A stretch of 64,000 bases of DNA from an uncultured Spirochaetaceae bacterium (lineage in GTDB: Bacteria > Spirochaetota > Spirochaetia > Sphaerochaetales > Sphaerochaetaceae). The notes below the pieces were generated by a model. It did not search any database, was not told where the DNA came from, and saw only the letters and a list, made by a program, of their open reading frames with translations. The stretch lies in assembly GCA_944388955.1 (NCBI GenBank), contig CALXKJ010000010.1, positions 16,198-80,197 of the forward strand. The letters run 5' to 3'. Numbering within the stretch: the first letter of the stretch is position 1; the number at the start of each line of letters is the position of its first letter. Both the position numbers and the translations under genes were made by a program. This document shows positions 27,070 to 36,336 of this stretch, piece after piece.

Positions 27070-27324
27070 GCCGAAGATGTTTTCAGTAACATTTTTCCAG
27101 CTTATCGGATGTAAAACACAGAAAACAAATTTCCCTGAAAACAGATTCCAGAATCATTCATAATCGTACATTAAATACAAAAACCACACAGGTTTACATC
27201 CCATGTGGCATGCATTTTGAGCATGAACGTTTTTTACCTCTTCCCCAATAGCTATGATAGTAGTCTATTGTACTTGATACCAACAATCAAGGAAAAAACA
27301 AAGGCTTTCAGTGAATTGGTTGTA
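27070..27324. other. Convergent intergenic region
   Basis: About 250 bp between the EF-G-like terminator and the trmB stop. On the minus strand a stem CCACATGGG / CCTGTGTGG (27184-27208, two G-T pairs) is followed by TTTTTG and could end the mfd-trmB transcript about 115 nt after trmB. Nothing else is recognised; an open frame running from here on the plus strand is antisense to trmB. Confidence 0.5.
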
Positions 27325-28044
27325 TTATCTCCGCTCCAGCCAGATTTCGCTTATAGCGTGCTCTTTGTCCATACCCTTCTGCTCGAATTTTGTCACTGGT
27401 CTCCAAGTGACAGGAGGCGCATACCCTCCGAATGGGTTGTCGAGAAGAGACTCTTCTGCAGAGAATCCCAGCACTTCCTCCGCATATTCTTCCCAGTCTG
27501 TCACCATGTAGATATATCCGCCTTTTCTGAGCTTTGTCGCGAGAAAATGAAGGAATGCTGGATTCATCAGACGTCTCTTGTGATGCCGCTTCTTCTGCCA
27601 TGGGTCGGGGAAGAATATGTGGAATCCCTCAACAGAGCCATCGGCGATCATATGCTCAAGGACATCGACAGCATTGAATCTGATGATTTTGACATTATCT
27701 ATGTTTCTCTTTCCGAGATCCTCAAGAAGATTGACAAAGCCGTGAAGGAATACCTCAATGCCGATATAATTGCACTCAGGCCGTCTTATCGCAATCTCAC
27801 TTGTCGTGTCCCCCATTCCGAATCCTATCTCTATAACTACTGGATTGGGATTGCCGAATAACGATTCATAATCGAGGATCTTATCCTCAAAGAAGAAACC
27901 ATGGGATGGCATATAGTCGGAAATGACTTTCTTATAGCGATCAGAGAGTACATTATTCCTGAGAACATAGCTCTTTATTGTCCTCTCCTTGCCTTTTCTT
28001 ATTTCAATTTCATCAATTCTCTTAAATAAATCCTCATCTGTCAT
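27325..28044 (-). CDS. trmB: tRNA (guanine-N7)-methyltransferase
   Basis: A 239-aa SAM-dependent enzyme making m7G46 in tRNA. SAM site VIEIGFGMGDTTSEIA, then FPDPWQKKRHHKRRLMNPAFL, the TrmB signature, and the C-terminal TKFEQKGMDKEHAISEIWLER. The start ATG shares bases with the mfd stop (TGATG), so the two genes are coupled. Length and motifs are normal. Confidence 0.93.
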   Translation of the reverse strand: MTDEDLFKRIDEIEIRKGKERTIKSYVLRNNVLSDRYKKVISDYMPSHGFFFEDKILDYESLFGNPNPVVIEIGFGMGDTTSEIAIRRPECNYIGIEVFLHGFVNLLEDLGKRNIDNVKIIRFNAVDVLEHMIADGSVEGFHIFFPDPWQKKRHHKRRLMNPAFLHFLATKLRKGGYIYMVTDWEEYAEEVLGFSAEESLLDNPFGGYAPPVTWRPVTKFEQKGMDKEHAISEIWLERR

Positions 28045-31000
28045 CAGATCAGTCTCCTTAATTGCTCCAGTATGAAGAGAGCCTTATCCTTAAGAGATAC
28101 AGCACCTGTCTGCATCTTCATATGTGTCATGTTGCTGCTGTCAAGCTGGACATTTCCACCTGAAAGCTTCAGAAGGTTTATCACTTTATCTGGGTTGATA
28201 GCCGAAAGCTTCGAGAACTCAAGATCAACGGCCCCGCGTCTTTCCGTCAGATGGAAAATTGAGAGACGCCTGCATATAATCTTTATCTCAGCTATGCAGA
28301 AGAGGTTATCAACCTCCTCAGGCATCTGTCCATACCTGTTTTCAAGCTCGCTTCTGAGGCCTTCCAGCTGACCGTCAGTCTGTATTGACGCGATTTTCTT
28401 ATAGGCTTCGAATTTTGAGGATGGCTCTGGGATATAGCTATCTGGAATAAAGCCTGAGTAATCAAGTTCGAGAAGCACATCACGCTCCTTGTCCACATGC
28501 TCTGAATCAGTCAGACGATCGACTTCCTCCTCCAGAAGGCGCATATACATATCCAGTCCAACAGCCTCAAGATGCCCTGATTGCTCACGTCCAAGGATAT
28601 TGCCAGCTCCCCTGAACTCCATGTCCTTCATCGCGACTTTGAATCCAGAGCCGAGCGCTGTGTTCTCCGAAAGCACGCGAAGACGCCTTAAAGCGTCATT
28701 ATTCAGCATCGATTCATCCTGATAGAGAAGATAGCAGTACGCTTTCCTGTCAGATCTTCCGACACGTCCTCTCAGCTGATAAAGCTGTGAAAGCCCGAAT
28801 CTATCTGCCTGATCGATTATAATCGTGTTCACATTCGGAATATCGATTCCATTCTCTATGATTGTTGTCGATACAAGGACCTGGATTCCTTCATAGACGA
28901 AGCGATGCATTACATCCTCAATTTCCTCGGCTTCCATCTGTCCATGGGCACTTTCGACAATAGCATATGGAATTTCAGAGCGTATCATCTGAACAATCGA
29001 TTCAAGGTCATCGATTCTGTTGTGAAGATAGAATACCTGACCACCTCTCTCAAGCTCGCGCTTGATTGCATCTGAAATGAGCTTAACTGAGAACTGCCCT
29101 ATCTCAGTCTCTACAGGCTGTCTCTCACGTGGTGCTGTGGTAAGAAGAGACATATCGCGGACTTTAAGAAGGGACATATATAACGTGCGAGGTATCGGCG
29201 TTGCAGAAAGCGTGAGGGAATCGATATTCGTTCGCATCTGCTTGATTCTCTCTTTATCCTTTACACCGAACCGCTGTTCCTCATCGACTATCAATAGTCC
29301 AAGGTCATGGAACTGTATTGTCTTCTGCAATATGCGATGAGTTCCGAAAAGGACATCAACAGAGCCATCCTTCACCCCCTGGAGTGTTTTCCTCTGCTCC
29401 TGTCCTTTCACAAAACGCGATAGCACTGCAGCATTGACAGGAAATGAGCCAAGACGCGACTTGAAGTTGTTGAAATGCTGTTCGGCGAGAATGACAGTCG
29501 GCGCAAGGAATGCAACCTGCTTACCGCTCATTACAGCTTTGAATGCCGCACGGAAAGCTATCTCCGTCTTCCCGTAGCCGACATCACCGCATACAAGACG
29601 GTCCATGACTTTGTCAGATTCCATATCCTTCTTTATCTCGTCTATGCATTTCAGCTGGTCGGGTGTCTCCGTGAACGGGAAAGAGGCCTCGAACTGTATC
29701 TGCCAGTCATTGTCGCGGGAGAATGGGAAACCATGAACACGCTGTCTCTCTGCGTACAGGTGGACAAGCTCCGCGGCAAGCTCAGCAGCGCTTTTAAGCG
29801 CTTTCTCCTTCTTCTTCGACCAGCTCTGGGAGCCTAAGGAATCGAGCTTGGGAGGCTTGCCATCGTTACCTATGTACTTCTGGACAAGGTCAGCCTGTTC
29901 GATGGGCACATATAGATGCTCATCATTCGCGTATTCTATTTTTATATAATCCCGCTCCGTCCTGCTTGTCTTAACGCGGTCGATTTTTATAAACCGTCCT
30001 ATGCCATAATTGACGTGGACTACATAATCGCCTTCCTGAAGCTCTACGAAAGAATCAAGCGGTGACGAGATGGTTTCAACTACGGACTTTGCCCTCTTCC
30101 GCTTCCGTCCGAATATTTCGTTATCAAGAACGACAAGTATAGATTCTTTCTCTATCTGGAAGCCCGATGAGATATCTGCAGTCTCGATAGAGACATCAAA
30201 ATCCTTGAGCACACTTTCAAGTCGCTCTTTCTGGACATCAGATGGGGCTATAACAGATATGCGCCAGCCATTCTGCAGCAGGTTATTAAGATCATCCTTG
30301 AAATAAGTGACATTGCCGAAATAAGAGCGCGAGGCGCTCACGCCAAAATGCGCATACTCAGGCGATGAGATATCATAGATGCAGAATGCATGCCTTAGGG
30401 CTGCTTCGAAACTTCCCCAATCGAGAAGAAGCTTATCAGGAAGAGGCGCTTTCTCATCATTCTTATAGGCCTCGGCAAACAGAGCCCTGGCCTCATTCTG
30501 CATTGCTTTCCAGGCTGTACCGAGTCTCTCCATTCCTGCCAGGACAAAGTAATCATCAGCCCTCAAATAGCTTTCAAGAGTGGAGAAAAGCGGACTTGAA
30601 TCACCGGAGATGAGCGGAATATTCACCCTTTTCATCTCTTTGATGCTCTTCTGTGTCATCGGGTCATAATACGCTATGCGCCCAATCTCATCCCATTCAG
30701 CGTAAAGGCGTACTGGAGACTCAAATGAGAATGGGAAGATATCCATAACCTCGCCACGGATTGAATATGAGCCAGCTTCATAGCATGAGGAAGCCCGATA
30801 ATACCCCGCCTTCTCGAGATTGACTGCAAGTTCGGATGTATTGAATGAATCACCTATCCGGAGCTTTATCGAATAGCTGTCAAGCGATTCAGGGGACATT
30901 ACAGGAGACACGAAAGCTCTCAGCGATACAACAACGACACCATTCTTCATCTCGCTGATTTCATCAAGCGCTTTCTTCTGCTCATAGCTAGATGAGTTCA

Positions 31001-31286
31001 GACGGAAATCAGAATAAAGACGCCTGCCATCGGAAGGAAGGAGAACTGAAGAGATATCGTTATCGGAAGAGAGATCTGAAAATAGCTGTTTCGCACTGTC
31101 ATCGGTAGGTGTAACTGCAAATAAACGACAGCCTCTCTTCCCCTGTATGAGGCGTACAGCCCGAGAGAGAGGATAATAATCAAGGCTGTCTGCTTTGATG
31201 ATATGCGAATCAAGCCTGCCTGCATCCTTGATTGCTTGATTCTTCTTTATATAATCGGTTATCAGATCCCTGATTCTCGTGTCCAC
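28044..31286 (-). CDS. mfd: Transcription-repair coupling factor
   Basis: A 1080-aa DNA translocase that removes stalled RNA polymerase and recruits UvrA. In order: UvrB-like N-terminus, the RNA-polymerase-binding CarD-like domain (FVELQEGDYVVHVNYGIGRF), helicase motif I GDVGYGKTEIAFRAAF, the DEEQ box (LIVDEEQRFG), SATPIPRTLYMSL, RGRVGRSDRKAYCYLLY and the C-terminal TRCF domain. I place the start at GTG 31286 (VDTRIRDLITDY) because TACAAT ends 6 nt before it; the open frame to 31601 encodes unrelated sequence antisense to the next gene. Slightly shorter than E. coli Mfd. Confidence 0.92.
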   Translation of the reverse strand: MDTRIRDLITDYIKKNQAIKDAGRLDSHIIKADSLDYYPLSRAVRLIQGKRGCRLFAVTPTDDSAKQLFSDLSSDNDISSVLLPSDGRRLYSDFRLNSSSYEQKKALDEISEMKNGVVVVSLRAFVSPVMSPESLDSYSIKLRIGDSFNTSELAVNLEKAGYYRASSCYEAGSYSIRGEVMDIFPFSFESPVRLYAEWDEIGRIAYYDPMTQKSIKEMKRVNIPLISGDSSPLFSTLESYLRADDYFVLAGMERLGTAWKAMQNEARALFAEAYKNDEKAPLPDKLLLDWGSFEAALRHAFCIYDISSPEYAHFGVSASRSYFGNVTYFKDDLNNLLQNGWRISVIAPSDVQKERLESVLKDFDVSIETADISSGFQIEKESILVVLDNEIFGRKRKRAKSVVETISSPLDSFVELQEGDYVVHVNYGIGRFIKIDRVKTSRTERDYIKIEYANDEHLYVPIEQADLVQKYIGNDGKPPKLDSLGSQSWSKKKEKALKSAAELAAELVHLYAERQRVHGFPFSRDNDWQIQFEASFPFTETPDQLKCIDEIKKDMESDKVMDRLVCGDVGYGKTEIAFRAAFKAVMSGKQVAFLAPTVILAEQHFNNFKSRLGSFPVNAAVLSRFVKGQEQRKTLQGVKDGSVDVLFGTHRILQKTIQFHDLGLLIVDEEQRFGVKDKERIKQMRTNIDSLTLSATPIPRTLYMSLLKVRDMSLLTTAPRERQPVETEIGQFSVKLISDAIKRELERGGQVFYLHNRIDDLESIVQMIRSEIPYAIVESAHGQMEAEEIEDVMHRFVYEGIQVLVSTTIIENGIDIPNVNTIIIDQADRFGLSQLYQLRGRVGRSDRKAYCYLLYQDESMLNNDALRRLRVLSENTALGSGFKVAMKDMEFRGAGNILGREQSGHLEAVGLDMYMRLLEEEVDRLTDSEHVDKERDVLLELDYSGFIPDSYIPEPSSKFEAYKKIASIQTDGQLEGLRSELENRYGQMPEEVDNLFCIAEIKIICRRLSIFHLTERRGAVDLEFSKLSAINPDKVINLLKLSGGNVQLDSSNMTHMKMQTGAVSLKDKALFILEQLRRLI

Positions 31287-31292
31287 GCCGCG

Positions 31293-31321
31293 ATTGTAAA
31301 GTATTATGCATAAACGGGCAA
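31293..31321 (-). promoter_or_regulatory. mfd promoter (leaderless GTG start)
   Basis: Minus strand: -35 TTGCCC, 17-bp spacer, -10 TACAAT (31293-31298), then CGCGGC and GTG. The -35 hexamer is nearly the same as those of nanQ and arsR (TTGCCG). Confidence 0.6.
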
Positions 31322-31350
31322 CAAGGCAGAGGACGGTGCTGAGAGGTGAT

Positions 31351-32160
31351 ATGATAGACTTGCTTGATAAATCAAAACTCGACAGGCTATATGCAAAGAT
31401 AATCGAATGCGGACAATATGCATGCGCTATGCAGCAGCATGTGGTACGCTCATTCAAAGCAGATGGCTCTGTGCTTACAGAAGCTGATACAGCCATCAGC
31501 CGCATGATTATAAACGAGATACGTGAGCTTTTCCCGGATGCCGCCGTAATCAGCGAGGAGGACATCGTCGAGAACAGAAAGGATGCCAGGTGGATATTCA
31601 TCCTCGACCCTATAGATGGAACAGATGTCTACTCTCAGGGAATGCCTGCTTTCGCTATATCGCTGGGTATACTCAATCAGGAGCATCAGCCTGTAGGAGC
31701 GATGATATCCCTTCCCCGCTTCGGTGTTGGATGCGAAGCGCTGAACCTGAGGATGGATCCATATGATGATGCATACATAAACGGAGAGAAGTTCGTACCA
31801 TATAACGGAAAAAGCGAAGCGAGACAGGTGACAATGGGCTCGAAAGGGATGCTTGAGCTCGATTTCTCCCGCTTCACTGGAAAGGTAAGAGTCCTTGGCT
31901 CCACGATAATCCATATCCTCGCACCGCTTATATTCAACGCTGTCGACGGCGTTGTGGTACAGCGCTGTTTTGCATGGGATATAGCTTCCGCACATGCTGT
32001 CATGAAACACTATGGAATGGATCTTGCAGATAAAAATGGCTCGGTTTTCAGCTATACGGATTCATTTATCTTCGATAAGACTCCACTTGACAGAATTCTC
32101 TATGGCGGCACTGCAAAGACAAGGGAAATACTGGTAAAAGCTCTTCCGCTTAAATTTTGA
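31351..32160 (+). CDS. Inositol monophosphatase-family phosphatase
   Basis: A 269-aa Mg-dependent, Li-sensitive-type phosphatase. The metal and active-site motifs are VISEEDI (Glu), ILDPIDGTDVYSQGMPAFAIS and WDIASAHAVMKHYG. Usual substrates are inositol phosphates, 3'-phosphoadenosine phosphates or fructose-1,6-bisphosphate; the sequence does not decide. Start at 31351 follows GAGAGGTG and matches the family N-terminus; the open frame reaches back to 31306 with a different promoter context. It is divergent from mfd and its end overlaps the opposing NTPase gene by 11 bp. Confidence 0.85.
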   Translation: MIDLLDKSKLDRLYAKIIECGQYACAMQQHVVRSFKADGSVLTEADTAISRMIINEIRELFPDAAVISEEDIVENRKDARWIFILDPIDGTDVYSQGMPAFAISLGILNQEHQPVGAMISLPRFGVGCEALNLRMDPYDDAYINGEKFVPYNGKSEARQVTMGSKGMLELDFSRFTGKVRVLGSTIIHILAPLIFNAVDGVVVQRCFAWDIASAHAVMKHYGMDLADKNGSVFSYTDSFIFDKTPLDRILYGGTAKTREILVKALPLKF

Positions 32161-32587
32161 TGAGAGTGTAATCCTTGATGGCAAATGCATTTATCACATC
32201 ATGAAGAAAGTCATCCCTCACAGTAATTGTCAGTGCTATCCTCTCATTGCGAAGAAGATGCCAAAGAGATGGCATGAAGCCTTTCCCTTCAAGCTCCAGA
32301 CGTCCTATCTCATCGAGAAAGACATTCCCTTCAGCCCGCATCAGGAGCTTTGCATTGCATTCGTCAAAAAGCTTACCGCTGTAATACCATTTACGGAAAC
32401 GCTCTTCAAAGACCGGTGCTTCTGTCATCAGAAGCTCTGTCTTTCCTGTTGATAAATCATGAAGGTAATATTCGCTTCCCTGATGCAATGTCGCAAAGCC
32501 TGAAGCATGGCCTTCATTTGCCGAAAGCGAAAGCAGCGTGGTTGTCTTTCCGCTTCCTTTTGCTCCTGTTATTATCCTAGATTTCAT
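32150..32587 (-). CDS. THEP1-like nucleoside-triphosphatase
   Basis: A 145-aa P-loop protein. Walker A is TGAKGSGKTTTLL, Walker B and the family motif is VFLDEIGRLELEGKGF, as in the THEP1/DUF265 NTPases that hydrolyse NTPs slowly and whose role is unclear. The C-terminal ALTITVRDDFLHDVINAF resembles the family end. The start overlaps the stop of the ACT-domain gene by 11 bp (ATG inside GATGAAATCTAG), so the two proteins are made together. Confidence 0.78.
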   Translation of the reverse strand: MKSRIITGAKGSGKTTTLLSLSANEGHASGFATLHQGSEYYLHDLSTGKTELLMTEAPVFEERFRKWYYSGKLFDECNAKLLMRAEGNVFLDEIGRLELEGKGFMPSLWHLLRNERIALTITVRDDFLHDVINAFAIKDYTLIKI

Positions 32588-33239
32588 CTGTCAGGAATGC
32601 GGTGAGCGCTTCATAAGCTCTCGAGCTCTGCTCTTTGCCGATGACGAATGTCAGGACATTCATCGTCGAGACAATCTCTATGATATTGATACCCGCCCAA
32701 GCGAGCTTTCTGGCTGCAAGATGGAGAATTCCGGGTGTCTGCAGGAAATCACCGGTGAAGACTATCGTGATAGCGACAAGATCTGAAAAACGATGGATGA
32801 CATCCTTTTCCGAGATAAGGGAGTCAACTTTATCGCGTAAGCTCCCGGATATTGCCAGAGATATCTCATGAGAGCCGATTGTGATATTGAGAAAGTCTCC
32901 ATTCGAAGGCTGGACAACATCATATAGCTTCATCAGAGAGCTTGCTGTCTCATCACTCATCCTGAGATTAAGATCATAGATATTCGTCTTCATCGAGATT
33001 TCAAACCCGATATTCTCCCTCTTCTCCTTTCCAGCTTTCTCCTTAAGCTCGGAGGCATAGCGCCGTGAAGCCATCACAAGTGATGAATGGCTCACTTCAT
33101 ACCCCGCGCTTCTTGAGATATCTTCCTGCATGTAACGAGCGAGATTCGAGAAAGAGATGAGATCCTCAATGAGCATCTCGGAAATGAAAGGACTTTTATC
33201 AATGAAATTCTTGACTAATGATGATATCGATGCGCCCAT
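32577..33239 (-). CDS. ACT-domain protein of unknown function
   Basis: A 220-aa protein. Residues about 150-215 (DLVAITIVFTGDFLQTPGI, then LHLAARKLAWAGINIIEIVS and LTFVIGKEQSSRAYEALTAF) fit an ACT ligand-binding fold of the aspartokinase type. The N-terminal half is helical and charged and not recognised. No catalytic domain is attached, so it may be a ligand-sensing partner, possibly of the coupled NTPase gene downstream (inference). AAGGTGG precedes the ATG. An inverted repeat GTTATTAT / ATAATAAC (33251-33258, 33277-33284) lies in its leader/promoter. Confidence 0.7.
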   Translation of the reverse strand: MGASISSLVKNFIDKSPFISEMLIEDLISFSNLARYMQEDISRSAGYEVSHSSLVMASRRYASELKEKAGKEKRENIGFEISMKTNIYDLNLRMSDETASSLMKLYDVVQPSNGDFLNITIGSHEISLAISGSLRDKVDSLISEKDVIHRFSDLVAITIVFTGDFLQTPGILHLAARKLAWAGINIIEIVSTMNVLTFVIGKEQSSRAYEALTAFLTDEI

Positions 33240-33311
33240 ATTCCACCTTTGTTATTATTTCTTAGGAAATGTTATCATAATAACAATCAAAGATTCAAGC
33301 GATAATAATCT

Positions 33312-34043
33312 TCAGCGTTTTTCAGCTCTGATGATAAGCATCATCGGGCGTCTCCATTCATTCTTCATCTCATCAAGAGTCTTAAGGTGTTCAGGAACTT
33401 CAGGTTCAACCAATCCGGTTAATGTGAAACCTGCCTCAAGGAGTGCCGACACATACGTTGTAAGAGTCCTATGGTACTTCGGTATTATGGAGCCGAGGAA
33501 ATGAGTCTCGCGTATTCCTTCTGAAAAGTAATTGTCGAGAGGAAAATGCAGAATCCCGCCTTCTTCATCATAAAACCAGTCCTCGCTTCCTTCTGCAGTG
33601 AATGCAGGATGCTCAAAAGAGAAGAGGAACGTGCCATTTTTTCTCAGCCATTTGTAAATCCTGCTGACCAGCAATCTGTAATTCCTCACATAATGCATAG
33701 CCAGGGAGCTGAATACCAAATCATATGATTCATCACCAGCGCTGAATGCCTCGATATCACAGAGCATATATCTTATCTTCGCATCGTTATTTATCTGCCT
33801 AGCCTTCCCAAGCATTCTCTCGCTTATATCAACAGCATCGATATCCAAGGCTCCATGCTTTGCAAAATAAGCAGCATGCCATCCAAAACCGCATCCAAGA
33901 TCCAATATTCTCAATCCCGCCACGTCAGGAATAAGCGGTTCGAGACTAGCCCACTCGCCAGCACCCGTAAGTCCAAGACGAGAGCGGGTCATAGAAGAAT
34001 AAGACGAGAAAAAAGTCTCATCATCATAGATATTTCTTTCCAT
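33312..34043 (-). CDS. Class I SAM-dependent methyltransferase
   Basis: A 243-aa methyltransferase of the UbiE/Methyltransf_11 type. Motif I LRILDLGCGFGWHAAYFAKHG, then DAVDISERMLGKAR and YDLVFSSLAMHYVRNYRLL. Such proteins act on small molecules; the substrate is not evident. The -10 TAGCAT (34051-34056, extended by TGT) ends 7 nt before the ATG and there is no Shine-Dalgarno. It stands alone between the ACT gene and nrdR. Confidence 0.82.
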   Translation of the reverse strand: MERNIYDDETFFSSYSSMTRSRLGLTGAGEWASLEPLIPDVAGLRILDLGCGFGWHAAYFAKHGALDIDAVDISERMLGKARQINNDAKIRYMLCDIEAFSAGDESYDLVFSSLAMHYVRNYRLLVSRIYKWLRKNGTFLFSFEHPAFTAEGSEDWFYDEEGGILHFPLDNYFSEGIRETHFLGSIIPKYHRTLTTYVSALLEAGFTLTGLVEPEVPEHLKTLDEMKNEWRRPMMLIIRAEKR

Positions 34044-34139
34044 ATGGAGAATGCTAACACAAAGTCATACATAATTCTCCATAATGACTCCAGATGCCCC
34101 TACCTGTAGGCAGTCAGGCAACTTTTTTAATAAAATCTC

Positions 34140-34166
34140 CACATATGGTGTCATATGTGTTATCAT
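34140..34166 (+). promoter_or_regulatory. nrdR promoter with 20-bp palindrome
   Basis: CACATATG-GTGT-CATATGTG (34140-34159) is a perfect inverted repeat directly before an extended -10, TGT-TATCAT (34158-34166). The -10 ends 10 nt before the ATG. The palindrome does not match the NrdR box, so a different or divergent-specificity regulator is implied. Confidence 0.5.
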
Positions 34167-34176
34167 GCTACACACT

Positions 34177-34635
34177 ATGAAATGTCCACGCTGCTATGTA
34201 GATAATGATAAAGTACTCGAATCTCGGACAAATAAGGATGGAACCTCGATAAGAAGAAGGCGTGAATGCCTGAATTGCGGCCATAGATTCACAAGCTATG
34301 AGCGCATCGAGGAAAAACCCATCATCGTAATCAAGAAAGATGGACGTCATCAGCCCTTTGACATCTCCAAAGTCGAAAGAGGCATCAGGCAGTGTACTGA
34401 GAAGCTCAATATAACACAGGATGAAATCGAGACGATTCTCAGAAACATCGAAGACAGCATTTACGAAGCGGCAGGAGCGAAGAACACTGTCACAAGCCAG
34501 CAGGTTGGAGAAGAGACACTGAAGCAGCTTTATCCTGTATCGAGAGTCGCATATGTACGATTTGCCTCAGTATACAGGGCATTCGACGATCTCGATCAGT
34601 TCATAGACGAGATTGAGAAACTTGCAAAGAGATAA
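34177..34635 (+). CDS. nrdR: Ribonucleotide reductase repressor NrdR
   Basis: A 152-aa repressor of the usual length. The zinc ribbon has MKCPRCYVDNDKVLESR and ECLNCGHRFTSYER (CPxC...CxxC), followed by the ATP-cone (IVIKKDGRHQPFDISKVERGI). It binds (d)ATP and NrdR boxes to repress nrd genes, none of which is in the window. The start is at MKCPRC; the longer open frame upstream runs through the promoter palindrome. It converges on the dGTPase gene with 2 bp between stops. Confidence 0.95.
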   Translation: MKCPRCYVDNDKVLESRTNKDGTSIRRRRECLNCGHRFTSYERIEEKPIIVIKKDGRHQPFDISKVERGIRQCTEKLNITQDEIETILRNIEDSIYEAAGAKNTVTSQQVGEETLKQLYPVSRVAYVRFASVYRAFDDLDQFIDEIEKLAKR

Positions 34636-34637
34636 TA

Positions 34638-35783
34638 TTATCTGGCATCGAACCATCTGCCTGTGACTGAATGCTCAATCTCCTCATTGAGGTGGTCAGG
34701 CTTCAGGATTTCATTCGCGCAATCAAGGCAGAAATTATCTGTCATGCCGGCAACGTAGTCTATTATCATGCGCTTGTCAGAGCCTTCCCTTTCCATGTAT
34801 TTCGGATACATATCACGGATATGGTTGTAAAAACCAGCTGCAAGCATATTGTGCTCCGCCATATACCCGTGCTCATCAAGATGATTCTCATCATAAAGCT
34901 CCTCAAGATAATCGACGATAAGCCGTAGAAGCCTTGTGAAATAGCGTGTGTAGCCATTGAGAATCTCTGAGCGGTATATGTACTGATAATTGAATTCCGA
35001 GAAAGCTTCCACAGCCTCGAATATCTCAGGAGAGAATCCGATACCGGTCTCCTCGTCCGCTCCGTTGATGATATCTGTAACAAGCGTGTTGATTATAGCG
35101 CCATTTGTCGTACCAAGCCTTTCCCTGACGATTTCCGGCAGCTCCCGGCCTTTGAGGATTCCAAGTCTATATGCATCCTCCCAGTCACGTCCAAGATATG
35201 CAATCGAATCGGAAAAGCGCACAACAGCACCTTCAGCCGTGGAAGGAATGAGTCCTTCCCTTTCAGTGACTGCCTCCAAATCCCTTACTGTCCCTGTCGG
35301 CTTGATCCTCACGCGTATGCTCTCACCGTTATGGCATACGATGCCGTCGCGGACAGCATATGTGAGATTGAGGCCATTGCCGTTATTCGAGAGGAAATCA
35401 ACAACGCGGAGAGAGTTTATCTCATGCTCGAATTTTCCCAGTCCCCTCTCTTCTGAAAGCTTCGAGATAATCCTCTCGCCCACATGCCCGAATGGCGTAT
35501 GACCAAGATCATGCCCAAGCCCTATCGCCCATGCCATCTCTGAATCAAGACCAAGCGGACGGCATATGGCAGCTGCAATGGAGGCGACATGGAGAACATG
35601 CTCCATCCTTGTGCAGATATGATCATTTGAAGGTGCAAAGAAGACCTGTGTCTTATGCTTGAGTCTTCTGAACGGCGAAGAATGAAGAATCGCGGTGGTG
35701 TCCCTGTAATAAGGCCCTCTGGCATCTTCCATGCGCTCTCTCAGGCGCTTTGTCAGCTCATTTCCATATCTTTCAGCAACCAT
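34638..35783 (-). CDS. dgt: dGTP triphosphohydrolase-like HD-domain protein
   Basis: A 381-aa dNTPase. HD motifs RMEHVLHVASIAAAICR and GLGHDLGHTPFGHVGE, with the N-terminal RGPYYRDTTAILHSSPFRRLKHKTQVF of the dGTPase family. It cleaves dGTP or other dNTPs to deoxynucleoside and triphosphate. It lies next to nrdR, another gene of dNTP balance. The promoter is -35 TTCTAC, 17 bp, -10 TAGAAT (35790-35795), ending 6 nt before the ATG. Confidence 0.9.
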   Translation of the reverse strand: MVAERYGNELTKRLRERMEDARGPYYRDTTAILHSSPFRRLKHKTQVFFAPSNDHICTRMEHVLHVASIAAAICRPLGLDSEMAWAIGLGHDLGHTPFGHVGERIISKLSEERGLGKFEHEINSLRVVDFLSNNGNGLNLTYAVRDGIVCHNGESIRVRIKPTGTVRDLEAVTEREGLIPSTAEGAVVRFSDSIAYLGRDWEDAYRLGILKGRELPEIVRERLGTTNGAIINTLVTDIINGADEETGIGFSPEIFEAVEAFSEFNYQYIYRSEILNGYTRYFTRLLRLIVDYLEELYDENHLDEHGYMAEHNMLAAGFYNHIRDMYPKYMEREGSDKRMIIDYVAGMTDNFCLDCANEILKPDHLNEEIEHSVTGRWFDAR

Positions 35784-35856
35784 ATGAAGATTCTAGCATA
35801 TCGCAGATGATGGTAGAAGAAGGTTACCTGTGATAGAATCATGAAGAGGCGTTCCA

Positions 35857-36306
35857 GTGCTTGTATATATCATACCTATAACCGCATTGCTTCTTTCATT
35901 CATGTCGCTTCTGGCATCTTTGAGATTCATATTCTCACGGCAGGGGCTATACTGGGTATTCCCTGCAATCATATCGCTTCTGCTCTTTTTCCAGAATCTG
36001 GACACGCTTCTCGTGCTTGGTGAAGCTGACATAACGGTATTCGAATATACATTCCGCAACTTCTCTCCATTCATTCTCTCTTTTCTGTGGTACATGATGA
36101 TCATCATATTCCACTATGCGCTGAAGAAAACCATTGCTGAAAACCGATTCGAGAGCGATGCAAGGAAGAACAGGGCCGAAGCTGAGTATCTGATGAAAAT
36201 CGAGATGAGGAAGACCGGAAAGTCCAGACGCGAAAGAAAAAAGTATATAGAGAACAAAGCAGAAGTGCCTGATATCCCTGAATATTCATCCCCTGATATC
36301 GACTGA
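35857..36306 (+). CDS. Small membrane protein of unknown function
   Basis: A 149-aa protein I do not recognise. Three predicted membrane helices occupy the first 90 residues (LVYIIPITALLLSFMSLLAS, YWVFPAIISLLLFFQNL, FILSFLWYMMIIIFHYAL); the C-terminal 55 residues are highly charged and cytoplasmic. The start is GTG at 35857; TAGAAT (35834-35839) gives a short leader with AGAGG. The 3' end is 30 bp before aroK, which has its own -10. Confidence 0.6.
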   Translation: MLVYIIPITALLLSFMSLLASLRFIFSRQGLYWVFPAIISLLLFFQNLDTLLVLGEADITVFEYTFRNFSPFILSFLWYMMIIIFHYALKKTIAENRFESDARKNRAEAEYLMKIEMRKTGKSRRERKKYIENKAEVPDIPEYSSPDID

Positions 36307-36336
36307 AAATCACCAAAGCGCTATAATTTACCTATT

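Noticed and set aside
27205..27861. 218-codon open frame on the plus strand
   Set aside because: It is antisense to nearly all of trmB, whose motifs are clear; no Shine-Dalgarno and no recognisable domain.
31287..31601. N-terminal extension of mfd
   Set aside because: The extra residues are antisense to the divergent phosphatase gene and unlike Mfd; a promoter lies just before GTG 31286.
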